Shown piece by piece: positions 44,078 through 54,100 of a DNA stretch of 64,000 nt. The notes beneath the pieces are model-generated. The model did not search any database. It was not told the origin of the DNA and saw only the letters and a program-made list of their open reading frames with translations. Origin of the DNA: SOJA01 sp964598485 (lineage in GTDB: Archaea; Thermoproteota; Bathyarchaeia; Bathyarchaeales; Bathycorpusculaceae); the NCBI GenBank assembly GCA_964598485.1, contig CAZRCD010000001.1:372001-436000 (forward strand), given 5' to 3'. Every line of letters begins with the position of its first letter. The stretch's first letter is position 1. A program made the translations under genes and the position numbers.

Positions 44078-44865
44078 TACTTCTCCCTTCTAAAGGATCC
44101 TTGTCCACCAGATTTAACAACGTATGAAACAACTTTTTCACTGACCCCCTGTAAAACGGCTTCCGCGTCCTTATAGTTTTCCGCTAAAACCTCAATGCGG
44201 TATTTAGGTGCAGCAACAACATAAAAACGGAGTTTCGCATCTTTAGATTTCTCAGCCTTTTTGGCGTTCAAGAAAGCTTTTTTAAGGATTTCTATGCCAT
44301 TAGGCTTCATGCAGCGAAGTTCAACAATACCTTTCACCTTAACCATCGGTATGTGTATGCGCTCTTCCGCAACTTCAGCAAGGGCCGCTGCAAGCTTCCG
44401 TGGCACACCTATTTTTGTCAGAACTTCCATTCCTTCCTTTACAACTTTCTCGAAGGCTTCGTACAAGCCATACTCCTTCTCCATGAGTGCTCCAGCTTTT
44501 TCATAAACCTCCTCTGGTGTTAAACTGGTTTTTTCAGCAACGCTCCGAAGCAATGTTTCAGCCTTTCTCTCCCTCTTCCAAGACATAATCTTCTCGATTT
44601 TCTCTCTTTTCGTAACTCTTCTAAGCGACAAGTCCACGTGTTCTTTTTCTGCATCTACCCGCAGAACTTTCAAAACAACCTTTTGTCCTTCTCGAACGAA
44701 GTTACGAATGTTTCGAATCCAAGAAGAAGATATTTCAGAAATGTGCAGTAAACCCTTTTTATCATATTCGTCTAGCTTCACATAAGCACCATAGTCCATA
44801 ACATTCTCTACAGTGGCCATCACCAAGTCGCCGACTTCTGGCCATTCTTGTTTTCCAAATGCCAT
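44077..44865 (-). CDS. eif2a: Translation initiation factor aIF2, alpha subunit
   Basis: One of three subunits that bring initiator Met-tRNA to the ribosome. The 262 residues start with an S1/OB domain (MATVENVMDYGAYVKLDEY and KKGLLHISEISSSWIRNIRN), then the helical domain and the C-terminal alpha-beta domain (VKGIVELRCMKPNGIEILKK). The family loop with the Ser51 equivalent reads EISSSWIRN. Length fits archaeal aIF2-alpha. It lies between S27e and nop10 in one operon. Confidence 0.95.
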   Translation of the reverse strand: MAFGKQEWPEVGDLVMATVENVMDYGAYVKLDEYDKKGLLHISEISSSWIRNIRNFVREGQKVVLKVLRVDAEKEHVDLSLRRVTKREKIEKIMSWKRERKAETLLRSVAEKTSLTPEEVYEKAGALMEKEYGLYEAFEKVVKEGMEVLTKIGVPRKLAAALAEVAEERIHIPMVKVKGIVELRCMKPNGIEILKKAFLNAKKAEKSKDAKLRFYVVAAPKYRIEVLAENYKDAEAVLQGVSEKVVSYVVKSGGQGSFRREK

Positions 44866-44878
44866 TAAGCGTTCATCC

Positions 44879-45076
44879 CTATTCTAAAACTGCAACTATT
44901 TCGCCCTTAATTATCACTTTTCCACCAGATGGCTCTGCGAGTTCAACGCCACAAACGTTGCAGTTAACCTTGTTCACAGCGTGACTGAAAACAAGTTGTT
45001 CGTTGCCACATTTTAGACATTTCACTCTGACGAAACTGCTTCTCGGTGTTGGAATCAGTTTTTCCCACTCGGCCAT
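44879..45076 (-). CDS. rps27e: Ribosomal protein S27e
   Basis: A 65-residue zinc ribbon of the small subunit with RVKCLKCGNEQLVFSHAVNK, NCNVCGVELAEPSGG and KIKGE-like VIIKGEIV. Length matches the family. It is followed by aIF2-alpha after 13 bases and preceded by L44e. Confidence 0.95.
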   Translation of the reverse strand: MAEWEKLIPTPRSSFVRVKCLKCGNEQLVFSHAVNKVNCNVCGVELAEPSGGKVIIKGEIVAVLE

Positions 45077-45092
45077 AATGTCAACCTCAATT

Positions 45093-45377
45093 TTATGTAA
45101 TGACTAACTTCCTTAGTCGTATACCATCTTTATGTCTTGTGTAACCGCAAACCTTACATTTAAACTTCAAAGTTTGTTTCTTGGTTGTTTTCGCAAATTC
45201 GCTTTGTAGCGGATACTTCTGCCCACCATAACCCTTCTTTTCCCGTCGGTGATGGCGTTCACCTTTAGCTAAGGCTCTCCGCTTTCCAGCCTTATATAGA
45301 GTAACTGTGTGAATTTGATGTTTTTTGCACCTAGGGCAATATGTTCTAATCTCTTTGGGAACATTCACCTTAATCAC
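45093..45377 (-). CDS. rpl44e: Ribosomal protein L44e
   Basis: A 94-residue large-subunit protein at the E site. It has IRTYCPRCKKHQIHTVTLYK, GERHHRREKKGYGGQKYPLQ and LKFKCKVCGYTRHK. GTG 45377 is chosen because GGAAGG lies about 6 bases upstream. The frame runs back to 45404 but gives nine unlikely residues. Confidence 0.94.
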   Translation of the reverse strand: MIKVNVPKEIRTYCPRCKKHQIHTVTLYKAGKRRALAKGERHHRREKKGYGGQKYPLQSEFAKTTKKQTLKFKCKVCGYTRHKDGIRLRKLVIT

Positions 45378-45431
45378 GACCAGCCTTCCATAAAGAAAAC
45401 ACACGTACTCTTATACTTTTTCACAGAATAG

Positions 45432-45977
45432 TTAAACTTCAACCCTTTCAGCCAAACCCTGTCTAACTAAAATCTTAGAGTTATCAAGAGGCAAAGACGC
45501 AACATCTTCAATCTTGAAAGGCCCATAAGTTTTCATATCCGCTCCAATAATTTCTGGAACCTTCTTCAGAAAGCGTAAAACAGCGTTTTTATGCTTTTCC
45601 TTAATATTGACCTTTTGTGCAGAGCCCCGCAGAATGTTCTCAGCCAGACTATGATATGCCTCTGCAACCGGTAGAACCCCCGCGTAAATTTTTTTCTCTT
45701 CCACTGTCAAAAAACCTGACGGAATTCTTTCGCCCTTAGCCGCTTTCTCAACCAGTTTTCTATAACGTGCCTGAATCAATTCATGAACCATGCGTTTGAC
45801 ATTCTGCATTTCATTTTTAAGAAGACGTGCTTTAACCGTTCTTTTGTCAAGCATTCGGCCTTCTTCTTTGAGTCTTCTCAAATAGTCGGCAATTTTAGAG
45901 TGAAAATCGGATAAAAGCTTTTCAAGCTCGGTGTTTTCAAGCTCCCGTTTCCAAGCGTCATATAGCTCATCGTACAA
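45432..45977 (-). CDS. gins51: GINS subunit, Gins51 type
   Basis: The partner of Gins23 in the GINS complex. The 181 residues begin with the helical domain (YDELYDAWKRELENTELEKL) and end with the beta domain (IIGADMKTYGPFKIEDVASL), the A-then-B order of Sld5/Psf1. GAGGTGA 10 bases upstream of TTG 45977 decides that start. The longer frame to 46010 lies inside priS. Genes for primase, Gins51 and ribosomal proteins share this operon. Confidence 0.9.
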   Translation of the reverse strand: MYDELYDAWKRELENTELEKLLSDFHSKIADYLRRLKEEGRMLDKRTVKARLLKNEMQNVKRMVHELIQARYRKLVEKAAKGERIPSGFLTVEEKKIYAGVLPVAEAYHSLAENILRGSAQKVNIKEKHKNAVLRFLKKVPEIIGADMKTYGPFKIEDVASLPLDNSKILVRQGLAERVEV

Positions 45978-45979
45978 TT

Positions 45980-47215
45980 TTACTCTGTCACCTCTGCTCT
46001 GCCCTTGCAAACGAGTAACATTGCTGCTGCTGTAGGCAACTCGACTTTTTGTTTTTTGTAAGGACCAAACATCTCGTCACTCAACGTAAACTTTGGTGCG
46101 TCAGAAACAAGAACAGTCACAGCGTCAGTTTTAAACACTACTGCTCTCTTGAACGGGTCAAAATCCTCTATGGTTGATACTGGAAACTCAACCTTCTTCA
46201 AGCCGGTTTTGCCATGTAAAGTGTCAGTTAATCTGATTAAACGATGGATGTCCGTTGTGACTACGGTATCGATTTTGGCGGATTGCAGTTTTGCGCTGTG
46301 CTGAGCTATCTTTCTCCATGTTTCAGAACCGATTCCTCTGACAGCCCCCCAATTTCCTTTGTTTAAGTTTTTTAGAATAATATCCTTATTTGACAATATC
46401 GTTTTAACAACGTTTTTCTTTAGTCCAATTTTTCTAAGATCCTCTTTTTTTGCATTAGAAATGAAGTTTTGTATGCCCGATACCACACGTTTACGCCAGC
46501 CAAGTTTGCTTAATGGTGAAACTTGAGAAGACGGTGTTTCTCTTAGACTTCTCTTGGTTAAACCATAGAAAAACATATCTAAACCCAAACCAGTAACGTA
46601 GTCAACGATTTCTTTACGCGCAATAGCATCGAGTGTTCTTATTGCTTCGCTTTCAACATGAACGTGGTAACCGCGATGTCCAGAGAAGAACACGCGTATG
46701 TCCTTTTCGGAAAAACCAAAATCTCTGATTAACATATCCAGAAGCTTTACGGTTTCCGTTTTGGCAGAATTCAAGCAAACTTCACAGGGCCATGTGCTCA
46801 CTTCAAACTTTTCGCCACCGCAAACAGGACACTTGCTGGGAATAACTCCCTTTCCTGTCAAACCGCAAACACCGCAGACCCAATTGTCATGAACCTTATC
46901 ACAAGGAGTTGGAATATGATCGGCGTCAATGTCAAAGACTAAATCTGCGCCAAGCCAACCTTTCTTATCCATATCAGCCTCAGGATCTTCATAATAAGCG
47001 CATGAACAATAAGCATCTGAAGGGACAGAATTTTGCAAAAACTGCTTCAATTCATCACTGCTTGGAAAACTTTTGTGACGAAGCATCCAACCTTCAAACA
47101 AAGCAAAACCGAATTCACGTCTATCAATCATTAAAAGAGAATTGGTTGAGGAATACTCTTGCTCATAGTAGTTTCGAAACATCTTCTGTACAAAACTAAT
47201 CGGTTTCAAGTTCAT
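45980..47215 (-). CDS. priS: DNA primase small (catalytic) subunit PriS
   Basis: It makes RNA or DNA primers together with PriL. The 411 residues have the catalytic Asp pair in LVFDIDADHIPTP, a zinc knob (CDKVHDNWVCGVCG and PSKCPVCGGEKF), and the HV motif in FFSGHRGYHVHVESEA. Length is at the longer end for archaeal PriS. ATG 47215 is the first good start. It opens the operon with gins51. Confidence 0.95.
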   Translation of the reverse strand: MNLKPISFVQKMFRNYYEQEYSSTNSLLMIDRREFGFALFEGWMLRHKSFPSSDELKQFLQNSVPSDAYCSCAYYEDPEADMDKKGWLGADLVFDIDADHIPTPCDKVHDNWVCGVCGLTGKGVIPSKCPVCGGEKFEVSTWPCEVCLNSAKTETVKLLDMLIRDFGFSEKDIRVFFSGHRGYHVHVESEAIRTLDAIARKEIVDYVTGLGLDMFFYGLTKRSLRETPSSQVSPLSKLGWRKRVVSGIQNFISNAKKEDLRKIGLKKNVVKTILSNKDIILKNLNKGNWGAVRGIGSETWRKIAQHSAKLQSAKIDTVVTTDIHRLIRLTDTLHGKTGLKKVEFPVSTIEDFDPFKRAVVFKTDAVTVLVSDAPKFTLSDEMFGPYKKQKVELPTAAAMLLVCKGRAEVTE

Positions 47216-47440
47216 CTACCTAGTCTTTGATAGCTCTTAAAAAAAAGGGTTTTGTTCCACTGGTTCTTAAACTCATCAGCGCACGGGGAAGATGAATCTT
47301 GATGTTTGTCAAAGAAGCCATCATAACTTCTGATGGTTGAACTGAGTTGTTTCCGTCCCGAATTGATTAAACATAAATAACACTTTTGAATGATTGTTAA
47401 ACAGTGATACGGAACTTCAAAGAGAAGGAGAGGATTGCTG

Positions 47441-48481
47441 ATGCTTGACATTGTACAAAAATTCAAGAAAAACACCCAAATACTAGTAAAGCTCTCGCCC
47501 GTCTTCTCTTTTATTGTTCCATTTCTCATATTATATTTTCTATACCCAAATACTTTCGAGGCAACATGGAAAGGCAGAACTTATTACCTCTTCTTTTTAT
47601 GGCTGGTTTCTCTGGAAATTATACTGAATTGGGAGGAAATTCAAACAAGCAAAGTGGACAAACTAAGGTCTATAAGAGCTTTTGCTTTTGTCATAACTCT
47701 TCTGCTTCCAACAATATATGTGCTCATCGCTAACTTTTTTGGATTTAATCCTGCACTTGTGGATTTGGCTAAGCAATCTGGTATGGGATCGATATGGGCA
47801 GGATACATGCCACTTTCCATAGAATACTTAGTCTTCGGAGTAATATTCGCCGTAATTAGTCTGATAGAGTATGGGAAAGAAGGCTTGGGGGATTTTTCGA
47901 TTTCTACTTTGCTTTTGTTCGCCGTTGGAACATTATACGTAATAGACAATTTTTATCCGTTTGGACAATTTACACCATTTCAGTTTCTTGTTCCAACCAC
48001 TACGCAGCTTGCAACAAATGTTCTAAATCTAATGGGATATGAAACAACAATTTCTTTCATAACTAATCATCCTCTGTACGGCTCTATGCCATATTTGGCG
48101 GTTAAGGATTCCCAAGGATTGTGGCATGGATTTGGAATCGCTTGGCCATGTGCAGGTGTTGAAAGCCTTCTGATCTATACTGCTACAATCTTGTTATTTT
48201 TGAAGAAAACTGCTATTCCACGGAAGCATAAGATAGCCTATTTTGTAATTGGCGCTGTAGTCACCTATTTCATTAACATTCTAAGGATAGTTACCATTTT
48301 TGTGATTGCGGTAAATGGTGGGGACATTTGGACCTTTCATGACTATTATGGCCAATTATGCTCCATTACTTGGATCATATCCTATCCGCTAATAATAATC
48401 GGAAGCCGAGCTTTATGGAGTAAAATCAGAGAAGGAAGGCAGACGACAACATACGATCTAACGACAAGGACTTACGCCTAA
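47441..48481 (+). CDS. Archaeosortase/exosortase-family transpeptidase
   Basis: An integral membrane cysteine enzyme that cuts C-terminal sorting signals and passes proteins to a lipid anchor. The 346 residues have about nine hydrophobic helices. The catalytic Cys is in GIAWPCAGVESLLIY, the Arg in FINILRIVTIF and the His in WTFHDYYGQL, the family triad. GGAGAGG lies 7 bases before ATG 47441. It opens the surface-glycan region. No substrate with a recognised sorting motif is in the window. Confidence 0.9.
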   Translation: MLDIVQKFKKNTQILVKLSPVFSFIVPFLILYFLYPNTFEATWKGRTYYLFFLWLVSLEIILNWEEIQTSKVDKLRSIRAFAFVITLLLPTIYVLIANFFGFNPALVDLAKQSGMGSIWAGYMPLSIEYLVFGVIFAVISLIEYGKEGLGDFSISTLLLFAVGTLYVIDNFYPFGQFTPFQFLVPTTTQLATNVLNLMGYETTISFITNHPLYGSMPYLAVKDSQGLWHGFGIAWPCAGVESLLIYTATILLFLKKTAIPRKHKIAYFVIGAVVTYFINILRIVTIFVIAVNGGDIWTFHDYYGQLCSITWIISYPLIIIGSRALWSKIREGRQTTTYDLTTRTYA

Positions 48482-48631
48482 AGATGGCTGCGGATATACT
48501 GCTAATCAATCAACACTAGCTAAAGAAATCATCGGACAAATAATCAAATGCCCATTTTGTCATGTCAGTTAGCTAGAACTCCAGCCAAACGAGTTCAACA
48601 AGAATCCTAACATCTTCGTACATTCATGCTC

Positions 48632-49246
48632 TCAACAAGAATCCGGTTCCTTAAAACATATCAAATAGCCTGCCACATACGGTATTAAATAAGCGATTGG
48701 CGTGAAGATGTAGTGTGCTGCACCCCATAAGTGAGGGTGCTTTTCAGCCAAGTGATATTTAACCAGTCTACATCCTATACCAGTAACCTTATACCCTAAT
48801 TTCTTAAATTCACTAGTGTACCAAGCTGAGCGATGCCTCTCTGCGTCTATTCCCCCTACACCCTCTTGTTTCAAAAGGCCTTGCGGTACAGTAATTATGA
48901 TTAGTTGCCTTGTAATCCGCTCCAATTGCTTAAGCACAGCATATCCTTGCTTCTTCTCAAGATGCTCCAGTACCTCTGATAGGAGCACCAAGTCAAAACT
49001 TCTATCCCTAAATGGGAGGAAAGTGCAATCACACAAAACCAAATCATCATAGACATTTCTCTCCTTAACGAACCTCAAGTATGTAGGTGTAATGTCTGCG
49101 CTGCATAGATACGTCATGTTCTCACGCAATGCACAGAGTAAATACCCCCATATGCCCTTGCCGCAACCGATGTCAATCACAGACATTTTCCTGTCTTTTG
49201 GGATCAAGCGCATGACGAAGCTCTCAAGCTCGTAAAGATGAGACAT
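48632..49246 (-). CDS. Class I SAM-dependent methyltransferase
   Basis: A 204-residue methyltransferase with the SAM loop MSVIDIGCGKGIWGYLL, acidic ribose site SADITPTYLRF and LVLLSEVLEHLEKKQG. The C-terminal part (YHLAEKHPHLWGAAHYIFTP and YLIPYVAGYLICF) is hydrophobic and may touch the membrane. The stop-start junction with the next glycosyltransferase overlaps by one base, so a role in modifying a surface glycan is likely. Confidence 0.85.
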   Translation of the reverse strand: MSHLYELESFVMRLIPKDRKMSVIDIGCGKGIWGYLLCALRENMTYLCSADITPTYLRFVKERNVYDDLVLCDCTFLPFRDRSFDLVLLSEVLEHLEKKQGYAVLKQLERITRQLIIITVPQGLLKQEGVGGIDAERHRSAWYTSEFKKLGYKVTGIGCRLVKYHLAEKHPHLWGAAHYIFTPIAYLIPYVAGYLICFKEPDSC

Positions 49247-50427
49247 TACCCACTACCACACATCACGAGTCTATAAATATCGAGCAATCTACTGGTGATG
49301 GCTGCCGGATCTGTATCGGTCGCTAATGTTGGAGGGAATTCATCGGGATTTCTGACGAACTCAAGTAGCTTGTTATGCAATTCCTTTGCGTTAGGTTTGA
49401 AAAGATATTTGGGCGGCAAAAGCTCTGACAGCCCTCCTCTGTTTGATGCTATTGCAGTCGTTCCAAGCTTCACTGATTTGATAACAGATAGTGAACACGG
49501 CTCAGGCCAGAATGATGGGTGCACCGTTACATGGCAACTCGTTATCAGATTATATAGCTCATTACTTGGCAAGTATCCATGAAATTTCACCCTTTTCGGG
49601 TAGGTCCTTGCAAACCGATGAGCTATGGCTTCGAGCTCTCCTCTTCCCGTGATATGAACCTCCATGTCTATGCCACTTCTTAGTAACTTCTTCGTAGCCT
49701 TCAAGAATATGGGAAAACCCTTAGCAAGGGAAAGTCTACTACTATAGACTATGCTGGTTTTATCGCGCTTTCTCTTATCATATCCTCCTTCACCATTAGT
49801 ATCTACTGCGTTATAGAGTACCTCTATAGGTGGTTTTAGATATGGTGACAAGGATTCCTTTACAGAGTTGGAGACAGCTATTAAGAGGTTACATTGATTG
49901 TATAACGATTGCAGAAAACGCCTAAAACCCACTGCGAATACGGCTTTGTAAAATTCTACTTTTTGGAGGTAATATTTAAGCTCCTGCGTGTAAGAGAGTT
50001 GTGATATGTTCCCATGCAGAAATGGAAGATCTGTTAGGCTTAAAGCTCTATAGTCGTGGATATGCTCTATAACAGGAGCCTTCAACCTCCTAGCAACACT
50101 TATGCTTGGAAGCAAGCTGAGGAAGACCCCACTGTGTATTATGTCGGGACGAAAATCATCGGCTACTTCTATGCAATGTCGCAGCACTTTAGCGAAGATT
50201 ATAGGATTAAGCAAGGTTGAGTAAAGCTCCTCTATGCTGAGAGGCTTCTTTTTGTTGATGACGTATGAATCTTCACAGGATAAGCGTTCTACACGATTAT
50301 CAATAAATCGTGTTGAACAGAAGCGCACTTCTACGTCTTTGATCTGAGAAAGAAGCTTTGCCAAAGTTAAAATGGATTCTTCAGCGCCAGAAAACTCAAT
50401 TGTGTCACTTATTACCAATACCTTCAA
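49246..50427 (-). CDS. Glycosyltransferase family 4 (GT-B fold)
   Basis: A 393-residue retaining glycosyltransferase. The N-terminal half starts MKVLVISDTIEFSGAEESIL. The donor domain includes IVYSSRLSLAKGFPIFLKA and VHPSFWPEPCSLSVIKSVKL, which gives the usual E(x7)E-type motif, here with Pro-Cys in place of the first Glu-Gly. It overlaps the next gene by 23 bases. The sugar and acceptor cannot be told. Confidence 0.88.
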   Translation of the reverse strand: MKVLVISDTIEFSGAEESILTLAKLLSQIKDVEVRFCSTRFIDNRVERLSCEDSYVINKKKPLSIEELYSTLLNPIIFAKVLRHCIEVADDFRPDIIHSGVFLSLLPSISVARRLKAPVIEHIHDYRALSLTDLPFLHGNISQLSYTQELKYYLQKVEFYKAVFAVGFRRFLQSLYNQCNLLIAVSNSVKESLSPYLKPPIEVLYNAVDTNGEGGYDKRKRDKTSIVYSSRLSLAKGFPIFLKATKKLLRSGIDMEVHITGRGELEAIAHRFARTYPKRVKFHGYLPSNELYNLITSCHVTVHPSFWPEPCSLSVIKSVKLGTTAIASNRGGLSELLPPKYLFKPNAKELHNKLLEFVRNPDEFPPTLATDTDPAAITSRLLDIYRLVMCGSG

Positions 50428-52636
50428 CTTTCACTCTCCTCACTAAGTAGTAGGCATAAATTGTGGCGATAACTGGAATGCTCCACGTAATTATTCCAAC
50501 AGGCAGATTCCTCAAGTTATAGAACTCTCCCAAATACACTTTTGCATTGCAAATAACGCTATCTTGCACGGTTATGGGTAATTGTGTTTTCTCACCATTA
50601 GCCGAGTACGCGAGTACATCAAGTTTTACCGTAGCACTTGTGCCAGGCTTTAATGTCATTACCAAGTTTATATCAGTTACATTCTTGCCAAAAAAATCTC
50701 TGAAGTTTCTGCCAAATGCATCGACGGATGATGCGTTTATGACTTTCTCCCACACCATCCCACTTCTAGAGTATCCTGGTATCAGTTCATAGTCAAAGAA
50801 GACCCCCCTTTCATCCACTAAAGCGAGAACCGTCCCATTCAAATTTCCATCTAGGTGGGTTAGTGTAGCATGTACTGTTGCGGATTCATAAATTTGAAAG
50901 TCAACAGACCATGAGAGGTATAAGACATAGTATCTTTGTTCATCTGGGTTTTTAGCGGTGATGATTAAGGAAGAATTTTCTTGATGAAACTCGACGAAGC
51001 CCTCTACTTTCTTAACGTCGCCATCAATTAATACCTCATCAATATCGAAGTTGGTTACTGGATACAGAAGTTCAAAGTAGATCTTCGTAACCCCTTCACG
51101 ATATGGAATGACGAAGACCCTAGTGGTATTACCTATTTTTTCTTTTTCAATGTAACAGTCGCTAGCATTTACCACTACATCGAGTAACCTAGGCATTATG
51201 ATGTATATCCTCTCCTTTAGGTCGTGAGTGACTGCTATCTCGTTCATCTCATACGTGTTAACTTCCAACTCCTTGTCATACCCCATGAGCTTACCTGCGT
51301 AACTCCCATAGGTCGCATAGAAGAGGAGACCAAAGACGAGAAGTAGCGCCACAAGTGGCATAACCCTCTTTACTATTTGCCTACTGGCAAAAAACACGCG
51401 CAGACAATGTGCTAAGTCGCTAAGAAATGACCTAATACGTGTAACTACTACTTTGCGCATTCCTAGTTCACCTGTAGTATAGTTGAAAAGAAGAATAAAC
51501 GCAGAAACAAGTACTACCGTGCGAAGGAAGACAGCATACGGCAGAAAAAGCCCCTCTCCAAAAGGGGCGAACCAGCCAGACCAGTTCATCATTTGTAAGA
51601 TCGTTGCCGCATCAAGTAATGATATCAAAACAAATTTCTTCTTACCTGGCACGCTTAGAGCTAGTAACGGAATCACGAAAATAGAGAACTGAGGGCTGTA
51701 CCCCTTAGAGGCTATGAAGAAGAGAGAGCTGGATAAACCTATAACCTCAAGAATCCTTTTTTTGGTAAAGAGCACTAGGGGTACAATAAATGAAAGCACT
51801 AGTAAAAGACTCATCGCCAAAGGTATGGCACTATTGCTATAAAGATAAAATGCGTGATCCGCTGGACTTAAAGGATAAATTTGCTCGAGTTGCGCATAAG
51901 TAAAAAATCCCTCAAAGTATGGGTGCATGCGCTCAACCCCTCCATGAGAATAGTACCCACTGAGAACCGCCCAAATAGTTTCCCAAGGTCCTCGTCCAGT
52001 ATTTCCAAAGAAAGTTTCACACCACACATAAGGATTTAAAACTAAGAAGAAAAAATTGAGCAATAAAACACTTAAGACCAACGAGGTGAGTAGAGAAAGT
52101 CTTTCTCTCCAATTTTTAAAGAATGCTAGAAAAATTGGTAACAGAAGCAGTGGGTAGATCTTTGCAAAGATAGCGAGCCCCATTAATAAGCCACATAACC
52201 TCGGACTTTTTCTCATTAAGAAAAAGAGGGCGAGAGAAAAGAAACACAGTACAATGACATCATTAGCGTAGGGATTCGCTATTACGATAGATACACTTAC
52301 TACCAGAGCTAATAGCGTGAATAGAGCATCCCTTTGTCCTCTATGTTTGTTTACGACTTTATAGATGGCAAACAAGGAGATTGACAGAAGAGCCAAGTTG
52401 ATGTAGCGCATAACGTAACCATAAATCAGTTCAGATGTATATGATAACGCTAGCAAACCGTACGGGATAAAGCCTAATACTGGATATCCTACTTGAAAGT
52501 CCACATAAGGTATGAAGCCGATTCTCACAGGGTCAAATAAATGATACCAGTTAACTTCAAAACCTAACGGAAAAAACATGTATAAAAAGGCCACAATTGA
52601 GACATATGCAACAATGATACGCACATATCGAGTCAT
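50405..52636 (-). CDS. Multi-pass mannosyltransferase-like protein with C-terminal extracellular domain
   Basis: A 743-residue membrane protein. Residues 1-400 hold about ten to twelve helices with YVDFQVGYPVLGFIPYGLLA near the N terminus and LAIFAKIYPLLLLPIFLAFF, as in the GT87/DUF2029 polyprenol-linked glycosyltransferases. A further helix at about 425 is followed by about 250 soluble residues rich in beta strands (NASDCYIEKEKIGNTTRVFV), and a final helix at about 710-735. The acidic first loop is likely the catalytic site. It sits with dolichol-phosphate mannosyltransferase 2 kb away. Confidence 0.82.
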   Translation of the reverse strand: MTRYVRIIVAYVSIVAFLYMFFPLGFEVNWYHLFDPVRIGFIPYVDFQVGYPVLGFIPYGLLALSYTSELIYGYVMRYINLALLSISLFAIYKVVNKHRGQRDALFTLLALVVSVSIVIANPYANDVIVLCFFSLALFFLMRKSPRLCGLLMGLAIFAKIYPLLLLPIFLAFFKNWRERLSLLTSLVLSVLLLNFFFLVLNPYVWCETFFGNTGRGPWETIWAVLSGYYSHGGVERMHPYFEGFFTYAQLEQIYPLSPADHAFYLYSNSAIPLAMSLLLVLSFIVPLVLFTKKRILEVIGLSSSLFFIASKGYSPQFSIFVIPLLALSVPGKKKFVLISLLDAATILQMMNWSGWFAPFGEGLFLPYAVFLRTVVLVSAFILLFNYTTGELGMRKVVVTRIRSFLSDLAHCLRVFFASRQIVKRVMPLVALLLVFGLLFYATYGSYAGKLMGYDKELEVNTYEMNEIAVTHDLKERIYIIMPRLLDVVVNASDCYIEKEKIGNTTRVFVIPYREGVTKIYFELLYPVTNFDIDEVLIDGDVKKVEGFVEFHQENSSLIITAKNPDEQRYYVLYLSWSVDFQIYESATVHATLTHLDGNLNGTVLALVDERGVFFDYELIPGYSRSGMVWEKVINASSVDAFGRNFRDFFGKNVTDINLVMTLKPGTSATVKLDVLAYSANGEKTQLPITVQDSVICNAKVYLGEFYNLRNLPVGIITWSIPVIATIYAYYLVRRVKVEGIGNK

Positions 52637-52755
52637 TTGCGAGTCACCTCAAAAGTAATCTAATGCAACCATGTAAATGCACAGCATACCTATCACAACC
52701 GATCTGCAACAACTAAAGAACCTCTGCAATGTTGTTACAATAGGCACGGTTCGAG

Positions 52756-53892
52756 TCATCTACGATGCCCCTTAGTATTATTTACCTTCGCAATTTGATT
52801 AAGCAGAAGCGAAAACTGGTAGGCGCTCTTATCCCAACTAAAACTGCCTGCGTAGCGCCTTGCTCCCCTCGACAGTTTCTCTCTTAGCACGCGATCATTC
52901 ACTAGGAGCGTTATTGCCTTAGTCAGACCTGTGATGTCACCATCACGAACAAGAATACCCGAGCGTAGATCTTTCACGGATTCGTTAAGTCCTGGCACAT
53001 CGTAGGCTATAACTGGAACGCCGAACGACTGCGCTTCAAGAACGCTTATGCCGAAGCCTTCCTTCATGGACGTTGCTACATATACCCATGCCTTTTGCAG
53101 AATTGACCACTTCTCTTCTTCACTTACTTCGCCCACTAGTTGCACTCTTGCGTTTATCTGCAATTCCGTAGCTAATGTCCGAAGTCTGTCGTACACATCG
53201 CTATCACCTTTGCCCGCTATTATGAGCTTTGCACTTGGCACTTCTTTCACTGCTTTAAGCAAGTGATCGAGTCTCTTATACCTCTTAACCCTTCCAACGT
53301 AGGCTATGAGCGGGTCTGAGGATTCAACATTAGATGTCACTACGGGGGATTGAGCTGTAGCATTGTAAACTATCCAGATTTTTCCCTCTTCAAACCCAAT
53401 TGTCTTAAGTTCACATTTCGTTGATTCAGATACAGTCACAACATAAGGTCCACAAAGCGTGTACAATTTCAACATTGCCAACTCGTACACATACACAACA
53501 TGCGCTAGTATGGATGGCAATTCTTCAAATAATGTCTTTCCATGTACGTGATGTATAATGATTATAAAGGGTATCGAAAGTAATTTTGATGCGAGTAGTG
53601 GCCAAACGATAGGAACTTTGCTGATATCCTCAACTATCACATCAAACTTTCCTCTCAGAAATTTCGGCAAAAATTTCATTGAAAAGAGAGGATATAAAAA
53701 CTCATGACTAGTAACGTGCACAACATGCAATTTGCTAACTCTTAATTTTCGACTAGTGATCTGCCCGTTGTCGCATGAAGCAACCAAGCAAATTTGATTT
53801 TCGCCTGCTATTCTATTGAAGATTTCATAGAGATGAATCTCTGCACCTCCAGCATTAGTACTGAGAACGCTCCTCCAGTTGAACAAAACCAT
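52756..53892 (-). CDS. Glycosyltransferase family 4
   Basis: A 378-residue GT-B enzyme. The N-terminal domain begins VLFNWRSVLSTNAGGAEIHL. The C-terminal donor domain has YVGRVKRYKRLDHLLKAVKE and TSMKEGFGISVLEAQSFGVP, the classic EGFG(x6)E signature. ATG 53892 is preferred. The longer frame starts with a GTG that lies in the AGGTGA ribosome site. This is the third glycosyltransferase of the cluster. Confidence 0.9.
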   Translation of the reverse strand: MVLFNWRSVLSTNAGGAEIHLYEIFNRIAGENQICLVASCDNGQITSRKLRVSKLHVVHVTSHEFLYPLFSMKFLPKFLRGKFDVIVEDISKVPIVWPLLASKLLSIPFIIIIHHVHGKTLFEELPSILAHVVYVYELAMLKLYTLCGPYVVTVSESTKCELKTIGFEEGKIWIVYNATAQSPVVTSNVESSDPLIAYVGRVKRYKRLDHLLKAVKEVPSAKLIIAGKGDSDVYDRLRTLATELQINARVQLVGEVSEEEKWSILQKAWVYVATSMKEGFGISVLEAQSFGVPVIAYDVPGLNESVKDLRSGILVRDGDITGLTKAITLLVNDRVLREKLSRGARRYAGSFSWDKSAYQFSLLLNQIAKVNNTKGHRR

Positions 53893-54100
53893 CTTCAACA
53901 AGTTCACCTTTTCACGCGCGTTTCATTGTCCTTTAATTAGAAGATGCTTAGCAGTTTGTCTAACGACCTCTTCGCTTTTATGTATCAGTTTCCATGCGAA
54001 TGCCTTCAACTTAAAAATCCAGCCCAAACTGTTACTAGAACCCTCTCACCTTCCCAATACATTTCTGTCACTTATTAACAAGTGCTTTAAAATTGAGTTT

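Noticed and set aside
47212..47529. Minus-strand frame of 105 codons beside priS
   Set aside because: It overlaps the archaeosortase start on the plus strand and has no domain or ribosome site.
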